Source: Arsenophonus sp046530735 (GTDB lineage: Bacteria > Pseudomonadota > Gammaproteobacteria > Enterobacterales > Enterobacteriaceae). Taken from it: a stretch of DNA of 64,000 bases. The stretch is taken from assembly GCA_046530735.1 (NCBI GenBank), contig JBHEQV010000015.1, positions 4,825 through 68,824 of the forward strand, in the 5' to 3' direction. Of this stretch, positions 9,851-20,343 are shown in pieces. Both the position numbers and the translations under genes were made by a program. The notes under the pieces were generated by a model, which saw only the letters and a list, made by a program, of their open reading frames with translations, did not search any database and was not told where the DNA came from. Within the stretch, counting starts at the first letter, position 1; the number at the start of each line of letters is the position of its first letter.

Positions 9851-11619
9851 CGAGCTTAGTCAATCTTCATTATTAAAAAATTGTCTCTCTTAAATAGAGA
9901 GACCAAAAGTTATCTATTTTTACTAAAAGTAAAAATAATCTATCTACTATGGTAGATTGTAAGTTAGAATTTTATTAGATTATCTCTTCTTTGATTTAAT
10001 GCGATAATTTTAGCAACATTAATCCTAGGTTTAAATTAATAACTCTCGTTTTTCCATTTTATGCATTTTTTGATAACAATTCCGTTGCCAGATCGTCAAG
10101 CTGAGCGTCGGAAAAATAGAATGTTCTTATAACAGGATACACTTCCATGGATCTGTTCAACAGGAATTCCTTTAATCAGAACGGCAAATCCAAGTTTTTG
10201 TAAACTATCTCATCTTCAGAACCTTATACAACTTCGGCAATAATATACCTCATTACGATTCAACAAAAAACTAAGTAACACATCAGCTTAAATTCTCATA
10301 TCGGAATATGACTAATATAGGACTCGATTATCTCTTCTTAATTACTGGCTTTTGTCGATATTGTTATGTACGGTACTAATAGTGATGATGTACAGACTCT
10401 TTCCCGCAAAGTAATATATAGTAGTTTTGACGCGGATACCGCGGTGAGATGTTTAAGGTATAGCCGCTAAACGTATTTTCGCTATATCATACTCATCTTT
10501 CGTTTTTTTAGCGAAGTACATACTTTACAGTAATGCCGTTTTCCCGTGCTCTTCCTTCATAGAACACCATTCCAGTGTTTTCTGACGCAGATATAATCCA
10601 TATCAGGAAGAGTATTAGGGATTTATCAAGTTATAATTATAACGTAGCACAAGATGGATTACAGCGCCTCGCTAGAATTTTTTCGACCACTCTTTTTTTG
10701 AAGAGCAAGTCAACATCATACAGCATATTTAATATTAAAACTGCTACGAGTGACGGAGATATAAAGATGCCGATACTAATTGAGTTATTAAGTATAAATA
10801 TACAAGGCAGAAAAAATACCGATTTCGGATACCCTGTTTACGACGTGCCACTGCAGCATAATACAGGCTGGCGTGGAGTGCACAAAACAGAGGTTTAAGT
10901 AGCGACAGTTATTGTTAAAATGGCCAAAAAAGATGGGAGTAGTAAAAATAATCTGTTATCAAAGAGTCGCAGTTTGGTAAAATTTGAATCTGTTATGCTA
11001 ATCACTTCTGAGTAGCTTTGACTGCGTATGAACTGTAGACTTTTGACTTATAGATTTGGCAGAAAAATGGTTGTGGGAATATTCAGGAGTGGCACAGTAA
11101 TAACGCTTAACACCAATGGTACAAAAGTGCTGAAGGCAATCATTAATTCGACAAATAGACGAATCCCAATGAGTTGATACTTTCATTATATTTTTAAGAA
11201 AATTATTCCACAGTCCTGATCAATAGTAAAAAAAAAGAATTTAGTTGAGCTAAGGAGATATACATCTGAATAAATTACTCTCTAGATATATTCCAGAGAA
11301 ACAGAAATCATTATCTTGTCTATATTCGTCAGATCTATCGGTTTAGTTATCTTTATGTTTGCCAATAGATAAAAGAGACTGAAATTATCCCTGTTCCCTA
11401 TAGGTTATGAATTTATCGAGAAGCATACTTTCATTCATTGCTCCTCAATGCAGTTGTATTCAGCATTATCGGCTTAGCCTGACCGTTCTCAAAAATCTAG
11501 GATAATTATGATTACAGAAGGGATAACACTTGCGTGTCAAGAAAGATTGAGGACTTGAGTTGGATACATTGATATATGACCTTTTTTTTTGAGATGTCAT
11601 AAATTTAGTCTATCTGTCA
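9851..11619. other. Unassigned debris, about 1.8 kb
   Basis: No intact gene can be named. It holds a 7-bp hairpin (gtctctc/gagagac, 9883-9903) without a T run. On the minus strand at about 10050-10290 there are broken coding-like pieces (LNEVYIIAEVV, then FYFSDAQLDDLATELLSKNA). There is a 107-codon plus-strand frame at 10575-10898 and a cysteine- and histidine-containing 62-codon minus-strand frame at 10998-11186. Base composition is less AT-rich than true intergenic DNA here, which suggests decayed genes or transposon cargo. Confidence 0.4.
10575..10898 (+). CDS. Unrecognised open frame, possibly part of a decayed gene
   Basis: A 107-codon frame, starting with ATG in MFSDADIIHIRKSIRDLSS and containing ATSDGDIKMPILIELLSI. 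I do not recognise a family. Composition is protein-like (mixed hydrophobic and charged, not dominated by K, N, I and F as chance frames here are), but no ribosome binding site precedes it and both flanks are full of stops. It may be the last open piece of a larger decayed gene. There is no signal peptide or membrane segment. Confidence 0.25.
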   Translation: MFSDADIIHIRKSIRDLSSYNYNVAQDGLQRLARIFSTTLFLKSKSTSYSIFNIKTATSDGDIKMPILIELLSINIQGRKNTDFGYPVYDVPLQHNTGWRGVHKTEV

Positions 11620-11639
11620 TTATTAATTTCGAGATGAAG

Positions 11640-12405
11640 AAGATCCTAAAAAGCTTTGCATAAATAGGCGGTGTAATACGTGAAATCGCGCATTCTCTTC
11701 CTTATTTACCTAAATTAAGTTTTTAGGAATTCATACAAGCCATCTGAATGAATTATTGAAAATAATTAACATATCGCAGAATATAAAACAGTACTTAAAT
11801 CATATGAAAAGACAGAGTAATAACTGCGCCGATCAGATCATAGTATGGTACATTCATTCAGCGGCGAGAGTTAACATAAATCCATTAAGTGGTATTATTG
11901 AAGTCGATAAAATATTTTTCTTTAAATCCTTTAAAAGTAAGAGTTATATCCTACATAGGAAAGATAGAAAATGCGCTAGAGTAGGAGATAAAAGAAAAAA
12001 CGAATCACGGTCTTAATCACCCACAAGATTAATAGGATCATGTGAGCGATAAGATTCTTAAAGAGTTTATGTAGAGTGTATTAGCCATTTTTTCAGCCAA
12101 TCATCGATAAGAATCCATCTTTTTCTCGGATAATGGAGCTAAATGGTACGAAATATTTGATAGCGATCATAAAATTAGTCATCATCGCCTAATAAGATTA
12201 GGTAATCAGAGAGTTATTGGTAAGGAATTCTACATTAGAAATATAAGTTATATTAATCGATTAAAAGATACCTAAGTAGATTCTATGATGCAGTATTATT
12301 TTATTTACTAAATTATTTGGCCTGAGAGAAAATTATTTGAAACCATAACAATTGAAATGCAAAGTGCTATAAATTGCTCTACGAGCAAAACAACAATGTT
12401 TGCTA
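11640..12405 (+). mobile_element. Dead ISSod11-like IS1595-family element, copy S2
   Basis: The most readable copy. Transposase pieces IIEVDKIFFFKSFKSKSY (about 11896-11950), HRKDRKCARVGDKRKNES, and SDNGAKWYEIFDSDHKISHH (about 12130-12185) fit the DDE core of ISSod11-group IS1595 transposases. The right end carries ttgctctacgagcaa, seen at the ends of the other copies. Frameshifts and stops kill it. Confidence 0.65.
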
Positions 12406-12484
12406 ACATAGCCATGATTTTATAAATGTTATTAAATGGTTAGTAACAAAATTATCTTGGTTTTAATGATTAGCAAAAAATAAA

Positions 12485-12800
12485 GAGTTATACTCATTTC
12501 TGGTGTATGGAGTTTTTGAGATGCTGGCAGATTTCATCTGATTGATTTCGTGAATGATTTCAACAACAGAGAGATGATATGCCATGAAAATTCTATTCTA
12601 CTGGTATCTGCGAAATAAGATATTACTTGTGATATTTCCCTTCCATGAATTCATCCGTAATGGTGTGCAGATAGCTGATAGTAGCACTGTTAAAACTAAG
12701 TTCAAAGTCATACTGCCCGGATAATATACTGAACGCCGTTTTCTTGACGTGTGCTCTAATGGCGTCGCCTATAACGGTTATCTATCATAGCTAACTATAT
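12485..12800 (+). mobile_element. Dead IS256-family element, copy 3 (left end only)
   Basis: Left terminal repeat at 12485 (gagttatactcatttctggt), then the N-terminal transposase region as far as the equivalent of the RNGYL motif. It stops where copy 4 begins in the opposite orientation, so copy 4 appears to have inserted into it. The remainder is missing. Confidence 0.78.
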
Positions 12801-14131
12801 GAGTTATTAGCAAATCTTAGTGTAATCTAATCAGGCTATATTCACTTCGATGCTTTATAAATCTATTCTCCATTCTTAAATTTGGCGTTGTTTATCATCA
12901 AGTCAAGGATAAAATTTCCCTAACCCATTCTAGCTTTTTTGAGTAGATGTAAGCAGATTAAATGCCATTAAAAGGATTATTTTCACGACCATAGTATTTC
13001 TCACATCGGCTTTATAGCCTCACCTATCAAAAAAAGTTTATTAAACGGATCGTTTATTATTATTTTCAATCAGTGCGCTGACGGAAAGATATAGGATGCA
13101 ACCATTCTTCTTGATCTTTTCACAGTTTCTTAATAGCTGCATGATACTTCGCTGGAAAACTTACTAACAAAACATCAAGGGATTTATTAGCAGCATCGCG
13201 GATCTCTTTGCTAGCCAGAGCTTTTATAGGTTAAGTTTTAACTTTTGATTACATGCCTTTTTGTAGTCAAGCCAGCACATCAGCTATTTTTGCAGCTAAT
13301 AACGTTAGTGCTACATGTCCATAAATATCTTTACTGTTGCATTCCAAAACTAATGGCATCGGCTCTTTTAGCAACTTATAAGATAAAATTAAGTCACGCG
13401 CTCAGTAGCTATTAAGAAGTTTAGCTCAGTTTATTTCTAACTCTCGATAAGTATCTTTGAGTGCAACAAGGTTCTCTTATCATCCATTCAATAACGCCGA
13501 TAATAAGAAGCAAGTAAAGGCGATTACCATCTATGACAGGACGGGTATATGTCATCGACTAAGAAATAAATATAATGCGTATTGCTTAAATCACATAGAT
13601 ACTATTTCCTGCACTCTTCAAATCATTTCTGTTTAAATTTGCTGATTGGGGGTACCCCTGACGAAAAGATTATGTGCTTTTTCACCGAGAAAACCTAAAG
13701 CTTCATGAAAATCACCAGTAGCTGTACCTCCTTATGTACAGCTATCATAGGAACTCTTCACCATTTTGCACACTTCAGATAAAACGGTAATAATGTGAAC
13801 TGTTGAAACATATTCCGTTTCCGCTAAGATCCACTGATCTTAGTCACTTTAATCTTAATATTCCCAAACTATCAGTTTGTATAGTTCGCTGTAAAAATAA
13901 CTACTACGGTCTATGGCATGGATACGCCTATTAATAAAGGCGGTGGTTGAGCATATTGCACAATATAGCTTAGAGATGCGTCTCAACAACGTTGCCTATC
14001 AGCTATTTGTCATCATTACAAATGAGTTCATGCAAGGGGCCAGAGGTGATATCTAATTTTGAGGATCCCTTATAGGATAGACTTTTCATGCATATCATCT
14101 CTCTGTTGTTAAAATTATTTATGAAATCAAT
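12801..14131 (-). mobile_element. Dead IS256-family element, copy 4
   Basis: Right end at 12801 (gagttattagcaaatct). The whole transposase region runs on the minus strand and breaks off at about 14131 before the left terminal repeat, where IS1595-like sequence takes over. It is nested in copy 3, and the loss of its left end points to a later deletion or recombination. Confidence 0.78.
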
Positions 14132-14462
14132 CAAATTAGCCGTTTTCTTGAGCTGATCATCGATAAGAGTCCATGTTTTGCTCAGATGGAGCTAAATGCT
14201 ACGAAATCTTTGGCAGCATGTATGAAATTAGTTATTATTACCTAATAAAATTAGGTAATCAGAAAGTTATTGATAAGGAATTCCGTATTCAAAATGCAAA
14301 CAGTTATATCATCCTATTAAAAGTATACTCATGTGTATATTCCATGAGTATAGGTTATTTTATTTACTGAATTATATGGTCTAAAAATTTGTCTGAAACT
14401 ACAACCATTAAAATACAGACGTGCCTACTTATTACTCTATAATAAGAGTAATAACTTTTTTC
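14132..14462 (+). mobile_element. ISSod11-like fragment S4 (3' part)
   Basis: C-terminal part of the IS1595-family transposase (SDGAKCYEIFGSMYEISYYYLI at about 14181-14245, open for 65 codons) and the right end with an altered terminal hairpin (ttactctataataagagtaa). The 5' part was lost at the junction with IS256-like copy 4. Confidence 0.6.
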
Positions 14463-14515
14463 AACATATAAGCGCCAGCTTTTACATAAACGACAACTAC
14501 GCGCTGTTTAGCTAT
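14463..14515 (-). pseudogene. yggL: yggL remnant (first codons only)
   Basis: Directly after trmB, on its strand, the sequence encodes remains of MAKQRSRRLRKKL, the start of YggL, which follows trmB in E. coli. The start codon is now ATA (14515-14513), overlapping the trmB stop as TAATA where the ancestor probably had TAATG. The rest is cut off by IS1595-like fragment S4. Confidence 0.55.
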
Positions 14516-15234
14516 TATCTTATTCTCTCAAACATAAGATCAAATACCTCGTGGCCTAACTGTTTGGCACGCTTTTCAAATTTAGTTACTGGTCGCGTAA
14601 CGAATCGCTGAACATAATCAACTGATACTGACAAATTTCTATAATCATTAATTCCGTGCATTATATTTAATATATGCTCTGCATAAGGCTGACAGTCAGT
14701 TACTATATGCAATATGCCACCTAATTCTAATTTTTGCAAAACAAGCTTACCAAAGGAGTCCTGCACAATTCGACGCTTATTATGTCTTACTTTATGCCAG
14801 GGATCAGGAAAAAAAAGTTGCACCATATTTAACGAACTATCTGACAATATTTTTTCTAATACTTCAATTGCATCATGACACATAACCCGTAAATTACTAA
14901 TTTTAACTTCTTTCGCTGCTGACAAACAAGCACAAATTCCTGATACATTGACTTCAATACCAAAAAAATTTTTAGATGGATTTTGTTTGGCCATGCTAAC
15001 TAACGATCCCCCCATACCAAAACCAATTTCCAAGATTACCGGCGCATTATTACCAAATAGTATATTAAATGGTAGAGGCTGACTGGTAAAATCTACCCCC
15101 ATCTTAGGCCATAACATTTTTAACACATTTTCCTGACGAGGAGTTAATCTCCTCTGACGACGGACAAAACTACGAACATGACGTATTACTTTTCCCTTTT
15201 CATTAATTTCTAGATTAATAACATTTTTTATCAT
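14515..15234 (-). CDS. trmB: tRNA (guanine-N7)-methyltransferase
   Basis: Methylates G46 in the variable loop of tRNAs with S-adenosylmethionine. It has 239 residues, exactly the E. coli length. It carries the SAM-binding motif EIGFGMGGS (residues 69-77), the tRNA-binding RSFVRRQRRLT near the N-terminus, FFPDPWHKVRHNKRRIVQ (141-158) with catalytic-region Asp144, and the RPVTKFEKRAKQLGHEVFDL end. It is divergent from mutY across a 239-bp spacer that must carry both promoters. The gene it was once coupled to, yggL, is reduced to a few codons. Confidence 0.97.
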   Translation of the reverse strand: MIKNVINLEINEKGKVIRHVRSFVRRQRRLTPRQENVLKMLWPKMGVDFTSQPLPFNILFGNNAPVILEIGFGMGGSLVSMAKQNPSKNFFGIEVNVSGICACLSAAKEVKISNLRVMCHDAIEVLEKILSDSSLNMVQLFFPDPWHKVRHNKRRIVQDSFGKLVLQKLELGGILHIVTDCQPYAEHILNIMHGINDYRNLSVSVDYVQRFVTRPVTKFEKRAKQLGHEVFDLMFERIR

Positions 15235-15473
15235 AAGTATTGAAATTATTTTTATCAGTTAATACTATTCATAATATAGACAATTATATTTCAATTAATT
15301 TAATGTAAAATAGTAAGTAAAAACATTACTCTATTAATTAAATAAAGGCTTCATAAAAACTAATATTTAACTAAAGATTAAATATATTTTCTTGAGAAAA
15401 ACTAACTAATATATGATACCATTGCTAATATCAAAAGGTATTTTTATAATACTGTTAGGGTAAAGACTTTTAT

Positions 15474-16514
15474 ATGGATACACTACAATTTTCTCACGCT
15501 GTACTTAACTGGTATCATCGTTATGGGCGAAAAACGCTCCCATGGCAACGAGAAAAATCCCCTTATCACGTCTGGTTATCTGAAGTCATGTTGCAGCAAA
15601 CACAGGTTGTTACCGTAATTCCCTATTTTGAAAAATTTATTAGCCATTTCCCTGACATCACTTCTTTAGCCAATGCTAAGCAAGATGAAATCTTGCACCT
15701 ATGGACTGGCCTTGGTTACTATGCCAGAGCCCGTAATTTACATAAAGCAGCACAACAAATTGTTGCAAAATATAATGGCTATTTTCCAAATAAATTTGAC
15801 CAAGTTATTTCATTTCCAGGCATCGGACGCTCTACTGCCGGCGCTATTTTATCGCTATCAAAAAATCAACATTTTCCGATCCTAGATGGTAACGTAAAAC
15901 GCGTACTTACTCGTTACTATGGAATTAAAGATTGGCCAGGTAAAAAAAAAGTTGAAGATCAACTGTGGGATATTAGTACTTTATTAACCCCTGCAAATGA
16001 TGCTCAATATTTTAACCAGGGGATGATGGATCTCGGCACTATGATCTGTAGTCGTAGTAAACCTAAATGTAAATTCTGCCCATTACAAAAAGGTTGCCAT
16101 GCTTTTATAAGTCATAGCTGGCAAAATTTTCCAGCTAAAAAACCTAAACAACTAATTCCCACTAAATGTGGCTGGTTTTTAATTTTACAATATGAAAATT
16201 CAATTTTGCTAAAAAAGTGCCCTCCTTCTGGAATTTGGGGGGGCTTATATATTTTCCCACAATTTGATACGATAGATTCATTAAATGAATGGCTTAATAA
16301 TTCCGGTATTGTATATAATAAAATTGAGCAATTAATTACATTTCGTCATGCTTTTAGCCATTTCTATTTATATGTTATACCTATTTATATCACTATTAAT
16401 CAGTTTTCTGCTTGCGTGAATGAAACGACAGGGCTTTGGTATAACTTACAGCAAGATATAAAAATTGGCTTACCTGCACCAGTTAAAAACTTACTTAAAC
16501 AATTTAGATATTAA
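15474..16514 (+). CDS. mutY: Adenine DNA glycosylase MutY
   Basis: Removes adenine mispaired with 8-oxoguanine, preventing G:C to T:A changes. It has 346 residues (E. coli 350). Catalytic Glu37 (SEVMLQQTQ) and Asp138 (PILDGNVKRVL) are present, as are the helix-hairpin-helix FPGIGRSTAGAIL and the four [4Fe-4S] cysteines at 192, 199, 202 and 208. The C-terminal NUDIX-like 8-oxoG recognition domain is complete (GWFLILQYENSILLKKCPPS...GGLYIFPQ). It was first in a mutY-yggX-mltC unit whose two downstream genes are dead. Keeping this repair gene in an AT-drifting genome is notable. Confidence 0.97.
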   Translation: MDTLQFSHAVLNWYHRYGRKTLPWQREKSPYHVWLSEVMLQQTQVVTVIPYFEKFISHFPDITSLANAKQDEILHLWTGLGYYARARNLHKAAQQIVAKYNGYFPNKFDQVISFPGIGRSTAGAILSLSKNQHFPILDGNVKRVLTRYYGIKDWPGKKKVEDQLWDISTLLTPANDAQYFNQGMMDLGTMICSRSKPKCKFCPLQKGCHAFISHSWQNFPAKKPKQLIPTKCGWFLILQYENSILLKKCPPSGIWGGLYIFPQFDTIDSLNEWLNNSGIVYNKIEQLITFRHAFSHFYLYVIPIYITINQFSACVNETTGLWYNLQQDIKIGLPAPVKNLLKQFRY

Positions 16515-16543
16515 CTTTCCTGTTTTGAGAATCCACTTACTTA

Positions 16544-16814
16544 ATGAGTAGAACTATTTTTTGTACTTTTTTAAAAAGTGAAGCTGAAGGTTTAGATTTT
16601 CAATTTTATCCTGGTAAAATAGGTAAACAAATTTTTAATTAAATATCTAAAAAAGCCTGGGGACAATGGATAATGAAACAAACCATGCTAATCAATGAAA
16701 AAAGCTTAGCACGATGAATTCTGAAGATCGAAAACTGTTAGAGAAAGAGATGATAAAGTTTTTTTTGAAAAAAAAGAAATTCATATTGATAGCTATAGTT
16801 TATCTGAAAAATAA
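16544..16814 (+). pseudogene. yggX: yggX remnant (Fe(II) trafficking protein)
   Basis: It starts MSRTIFCTFLKSEAEGLDFQ, very close to E. coli YggX, but has a TAA after PGKIGKQIFN and a frameshift near 16713. The tail then reads SEDRKLLEKEMIKFF in another frame. It follows mutY as in E. coli. YggX protects Fe-S clusters and is not made here. Confidence 0.9.
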
Positions 16815-16876
16815 TTCTTACCAAATCCAGAATCTTTTCCATTCTGATGGTTTTTATCTAACAAACTATGAATGAT

Positions 16877-19340
16877 ATGAAAAGTTGCTGATTTCTATCA
16901 TCATAGTTCAACTTATACTTGATTATTACTTCAGTAGTAAATAAATCATATTTTTTATAAAAACATTAAAGATAGCAATGGGATTTAATATTTTAGCTTA
17001 GCAATTTACTTATAAAATCAAGAATATTTACAAAATAAGTATGTTCTAATTGTAATAGGCTAAAAAATTATGTTAAATACACTGATCAATACCAAACCTA
17101 TAATCATATTAATTTTGAGAGTTATTAGTAAATCTACTGTATGACGGTCGTCAAGCTACACAGTTTCACTCTGATGCTTTATAAATCTGCTCTCTATCTT
17201 TAAATTGGACATTGCTTATCCCAAACCATAGGGTTAGCAAATTAAAAATCCTCTTAGCCGATTCATTCTAGATTTTTGAGCAGATTGGAAAAGCTTTAAA
17301 CAGCTTTAAAGGATTGTTTTTGAATTACAGCGCTTTAGCATGACGAATTCGTAGACTCATGCTGTCGAAAAAGCTAATTAATTAAATTCCTAGTTCTTAT
17401 AACGCTACAGTGCGCTGACGGGAATGTATAGAATTCCAGTCGTTTTTCTTTATTTTTCTACATCATCCTCATCGCTGAATGATGCGCTAAAACCTTGCCA
17501 ACAAAAGCATTAAAGGTTTTGTTAGCAGTATCATTGTTCTCTCTGATAACTCGAACTCCTAGGCAAGAGCTTAACCTTAATTTTCGGTTTCATGCCTTTT
17601 TGGAGTGAAATCTAATACATTATATGTTTTATGTATCAGTAAATAATATTGGTGGTGCATGACTGGGAATATCTTTTCTATTGCATTCAAAAAACAAAAG
17701 CACCTTCTACTATAAAAAACATGGAGATACGGTTAAGCCTTGCGCGATTTAAGGTATTGATAAGTTCGAATTAATTCACTTTGACTATCAGTAAATATCT
17801 TTAACTGCAACGAGCTCATACGTCCATGCGTAATTACGCCGATAATGTGCAGTAGGTAAAGGCGATCAACTGCCTGACAGAACAGTTATGGCATTAAGTC
17901 AAGAATAAACATAGGTATTCGCTTGAATTACGCAAATATCATCTTACCTGCGTTCCTTAAGTCATTGATGCATCAGTTTGCTGATGATATGAAAAGAGAC
18001 CTTCTTTTTACTGAGAAGCTCAAAAAATTTCGTAAAAATCACTTGTGAAAATACCTCTCTAGTAGGCCATATTAGCACAATCTTTCAATTCTTTTTGCAC
18101 GATTCAAATAAGGCGGCAGTAATGAACTGTTAAGCATATTCCATTACCACTTCTATCCCATTAAAACCTTAGACACTTTAATTTCAAGATCGCTAATACC
18201 AATCTGCATGATTCGTTGTGAGATATAATCGTTACTGACGAGAGCATGGAAGTAGATATTCGTCTACAAAAATCGACGTTAAGCATCTTAGTACAATATA
18301 CCTTTAAGTTCAGCTTAAACAACGGCGCCTATCAACTACCTGGCACCATTACGAATGAGTTAGTACAATGAATCAGAGATTATATCTGGTTTCGCGGATA
18401 CCCCTGTAGTCTAAACTTTTTCATGGCATATTATCTCCTATTCTTGAAATTATTCATGAAATTAATTATCAAGATACGACGACAGCATTTCCTAAATTCC
18501 ATACAGCAGAAATAAGTATAACTCGCTAAACTTAGAATTAATATTTCTAAAATTAGATGTTAAATTAAATAACATATTATATAAAGAAATTTGTACTTAG
18601 AACAGTCTTAAATAAACTGATTCTATCTTCTTTTAGCAAAATAGAAATGGCTCTTTATCTTCAATTAAAGAGCAATTCAATTTCTTAACCATCAAAGTAT
18701 TTGATCATATAAATTATGCGATTCACTAGGATTCTGGATAAGCGAGCAACAAAATTTTTTGACTATCTATTAGAGAATAGATTACAGCAATGTTAGTTAG
18801 AATTATACATTATCTGCTCAATTACCGTCCAATTAGGAGGAATCACTTAGATAAACGTGCTAATAAATAAATATTTATTACATATCTGTTAGGCAGCGGC
18901 AAAATATGGCGTTAATTCTAGCAACTATACAAATAGAATCTAATTTTAATCATTATGCGGTCAAGTTTTTGAATACTTTAAGCTTAATGCAAATTAAACA
19001 AAATACCGCTCAGGTAGAGACGTTTTATGCCAATAGAAAACGGAACAATAACCACATCGCAATTATTTGTTTGATCCTGACAATAATATTGATGTGAAAA
19101 CCGTCTATTTATGATTGCTACAAAACACTATTTAGGTAAAATTATGAATGCTACCTTATGTCGTTATGCGATAATTTCTACCTATAATGGTGGAACAGAT
19201 AGTATCTTAAGAGTATTATATAATAATAGAAAGATCTGGCAGTATAAATTATTAATCAAACGCCACCAGGTTATGTTTAGGAAAAATTAATGACTAAAAT
19301 CCAGTTACTCAACTACGTAATTATCTAATTATAAGTAAAC
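16877..19340 (+). pseudogene. mltC: mltC remnant, split by an IS256-like element
   Basis: Membrane-bound lytic murein transglycosylase C, third gene of the mutY-yggX-mltC unit. The N-terminal part (about 16877-17118) keeps readable pieces such as QFTYKIKNIY and NYVKYTDQYQTYNHINFE in several frames. IS256-like copy 5 then interrupts, and the gene resumes at about 18530. It ends with the catalytic-domain remains NHYAVKFLNTLSLMQIKQ (18949-19002) and the equivalent of VITAYNGG (about 19170-19200). The catalytic Glu region is broken by shifts and stops. Confidence 0.85.
17119..18524 (-). mobile_element. Dead IS256-family element, copy 5 (inside mltC)
   Basis: Full-length minus-strand copy: right end gagttattagtaaatctact at 17119, left end near agaaataagtataactc at 18524. 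It sits between two readable halves of mltC, so the insertion happened in a once complete gene. Transposase is fully degraded. Confidence 0.82.
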
Positions 19341-19540
19341 AATGAAAAGAAAATTATTGTTAATAATCTTTTACTAAATTTTATTGGTACCCTGATAATA
19401 AAATGGAGTATTTCTAATTTCGAAAAGGCTTCTAACAATTTTTATAAACTACTACTAAATTATTGAAAACAAGCATAAGAAAGCTTATTACAATAATTTT
19501 AATTGACAAAATATTATAATCAGGTTTAATACACCCTGTT

Positions 19541-19616
19541 GCCTGGATAGCTCAGTCGGTAGAGCAGAGGATTGAAAATCCTCGTGTCGGTGGTTCGATT
19601 CCACCTCCGGGCATCA
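19541..19616 (+). tRNA. pheV: tRNA-Phe (anticodon GAA)
   Basis: Complete cloverleaf: acceptor gcctgga/tccgggc with one G-T pair, D-arm gctcagtcggtagagc, anticodon stem gagga/tcctc around ttgaaaa, T-arm ggtggttcgattccacc. The encoded 3' end is TCA rather than CCA (19614-19616), so maturation needs the CCA-adding enzyme. It follows mltC as pheV does in E. coli. Confidence 0.95.
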
Positions 19617-19849
19617 TATTTTTAGCACGATTATTAAAGTTGATAATTTCAATTATTTCAAACTTATTCTCGATTTAAGTATTCATTTAGCTATCCATCC
19701 AATCGCTTTCAGACTTAGATAACATAAACTTATTCAACAAATATATGAATTTCTAGTTAAAAACTAATAATCATCATAAGTTTTCAGCAAATTTACTTGC
19801 ATTAATAATTTTTGGTGTATTTAGTAACCTATGCTAGCAAAAGTTGTTA

Positions 19850-20190
19850 GTAGAAAACCCTTATAGTATAAAAAGAATTTTCACTAGAGCGTTTGCCATG
19901 AAAAGTAAACAATCATACAAATCAAAGATACTCTTCCTTATTCCATGTAAAAATAAAACTGCATCTCATTAGATAGCTCAGGTAATAATCTGTTGGATGA
20001 TATCGATTCATGCATTGTGAAACAATACTGATTCTACTTTATCCTGCCAATATTGTTATAATGAATATGTTATCCGCTGGGAACATATTCATTATAGTTA
20101 ACGATATTATTGCAAAATCCACGATTTCAGGAAAACATTTAACAATCTGATTAGAAGTCCTCTGGAGAGACAAGATTATCAAGATAAATA
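19850..20190 (-). repeat. Unclassified dispersed repeat R3, copy 1
   Basis: On the minus strand this matches 43640-43985 and 33430-33740 over about 340 bp. Shared marks are cagaggacttc..., ggataacatattcattataa, tggcaggataaagt and actaatgaga-tgcagtttta. No open frame is retained and I cannot assign it to a known IS family. Confidence 0.6.
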
Positions 20191-20194
20191 ATTT

Positions 20195-20343
20195 AGTTAT
20201 CTACAATTCATCTTAAATAGTTTAACTTTACAGGAGTTAACTAAATAAATAGCTATTTTTTAAAAACAGCGTTCAGAGGCATTTCATCTTCCTTAGATCA
20301 GCAGTGACAGACAACTTAAATGCACTAAGTAATGTTATTGAAG
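20195..20343 (+). mobile_element. ISSod11-like fragment S3 (5' part)
   Basis: Matches the reverse complement of 33180-33330 in copy S5 (tttaactttacaggag..., aaaaacagc-ttcagagg...). It breaks off where IS256-like copy 6 starts, so copy 6 inserted in it. Confidence 0.55.

Noticed and set aside
9883..9903. GC-containing hairpin as a terminator
   Set aside because: 7-bp stem but followed by caaaagttat rather than a T run, and no intact gene directly upstream.
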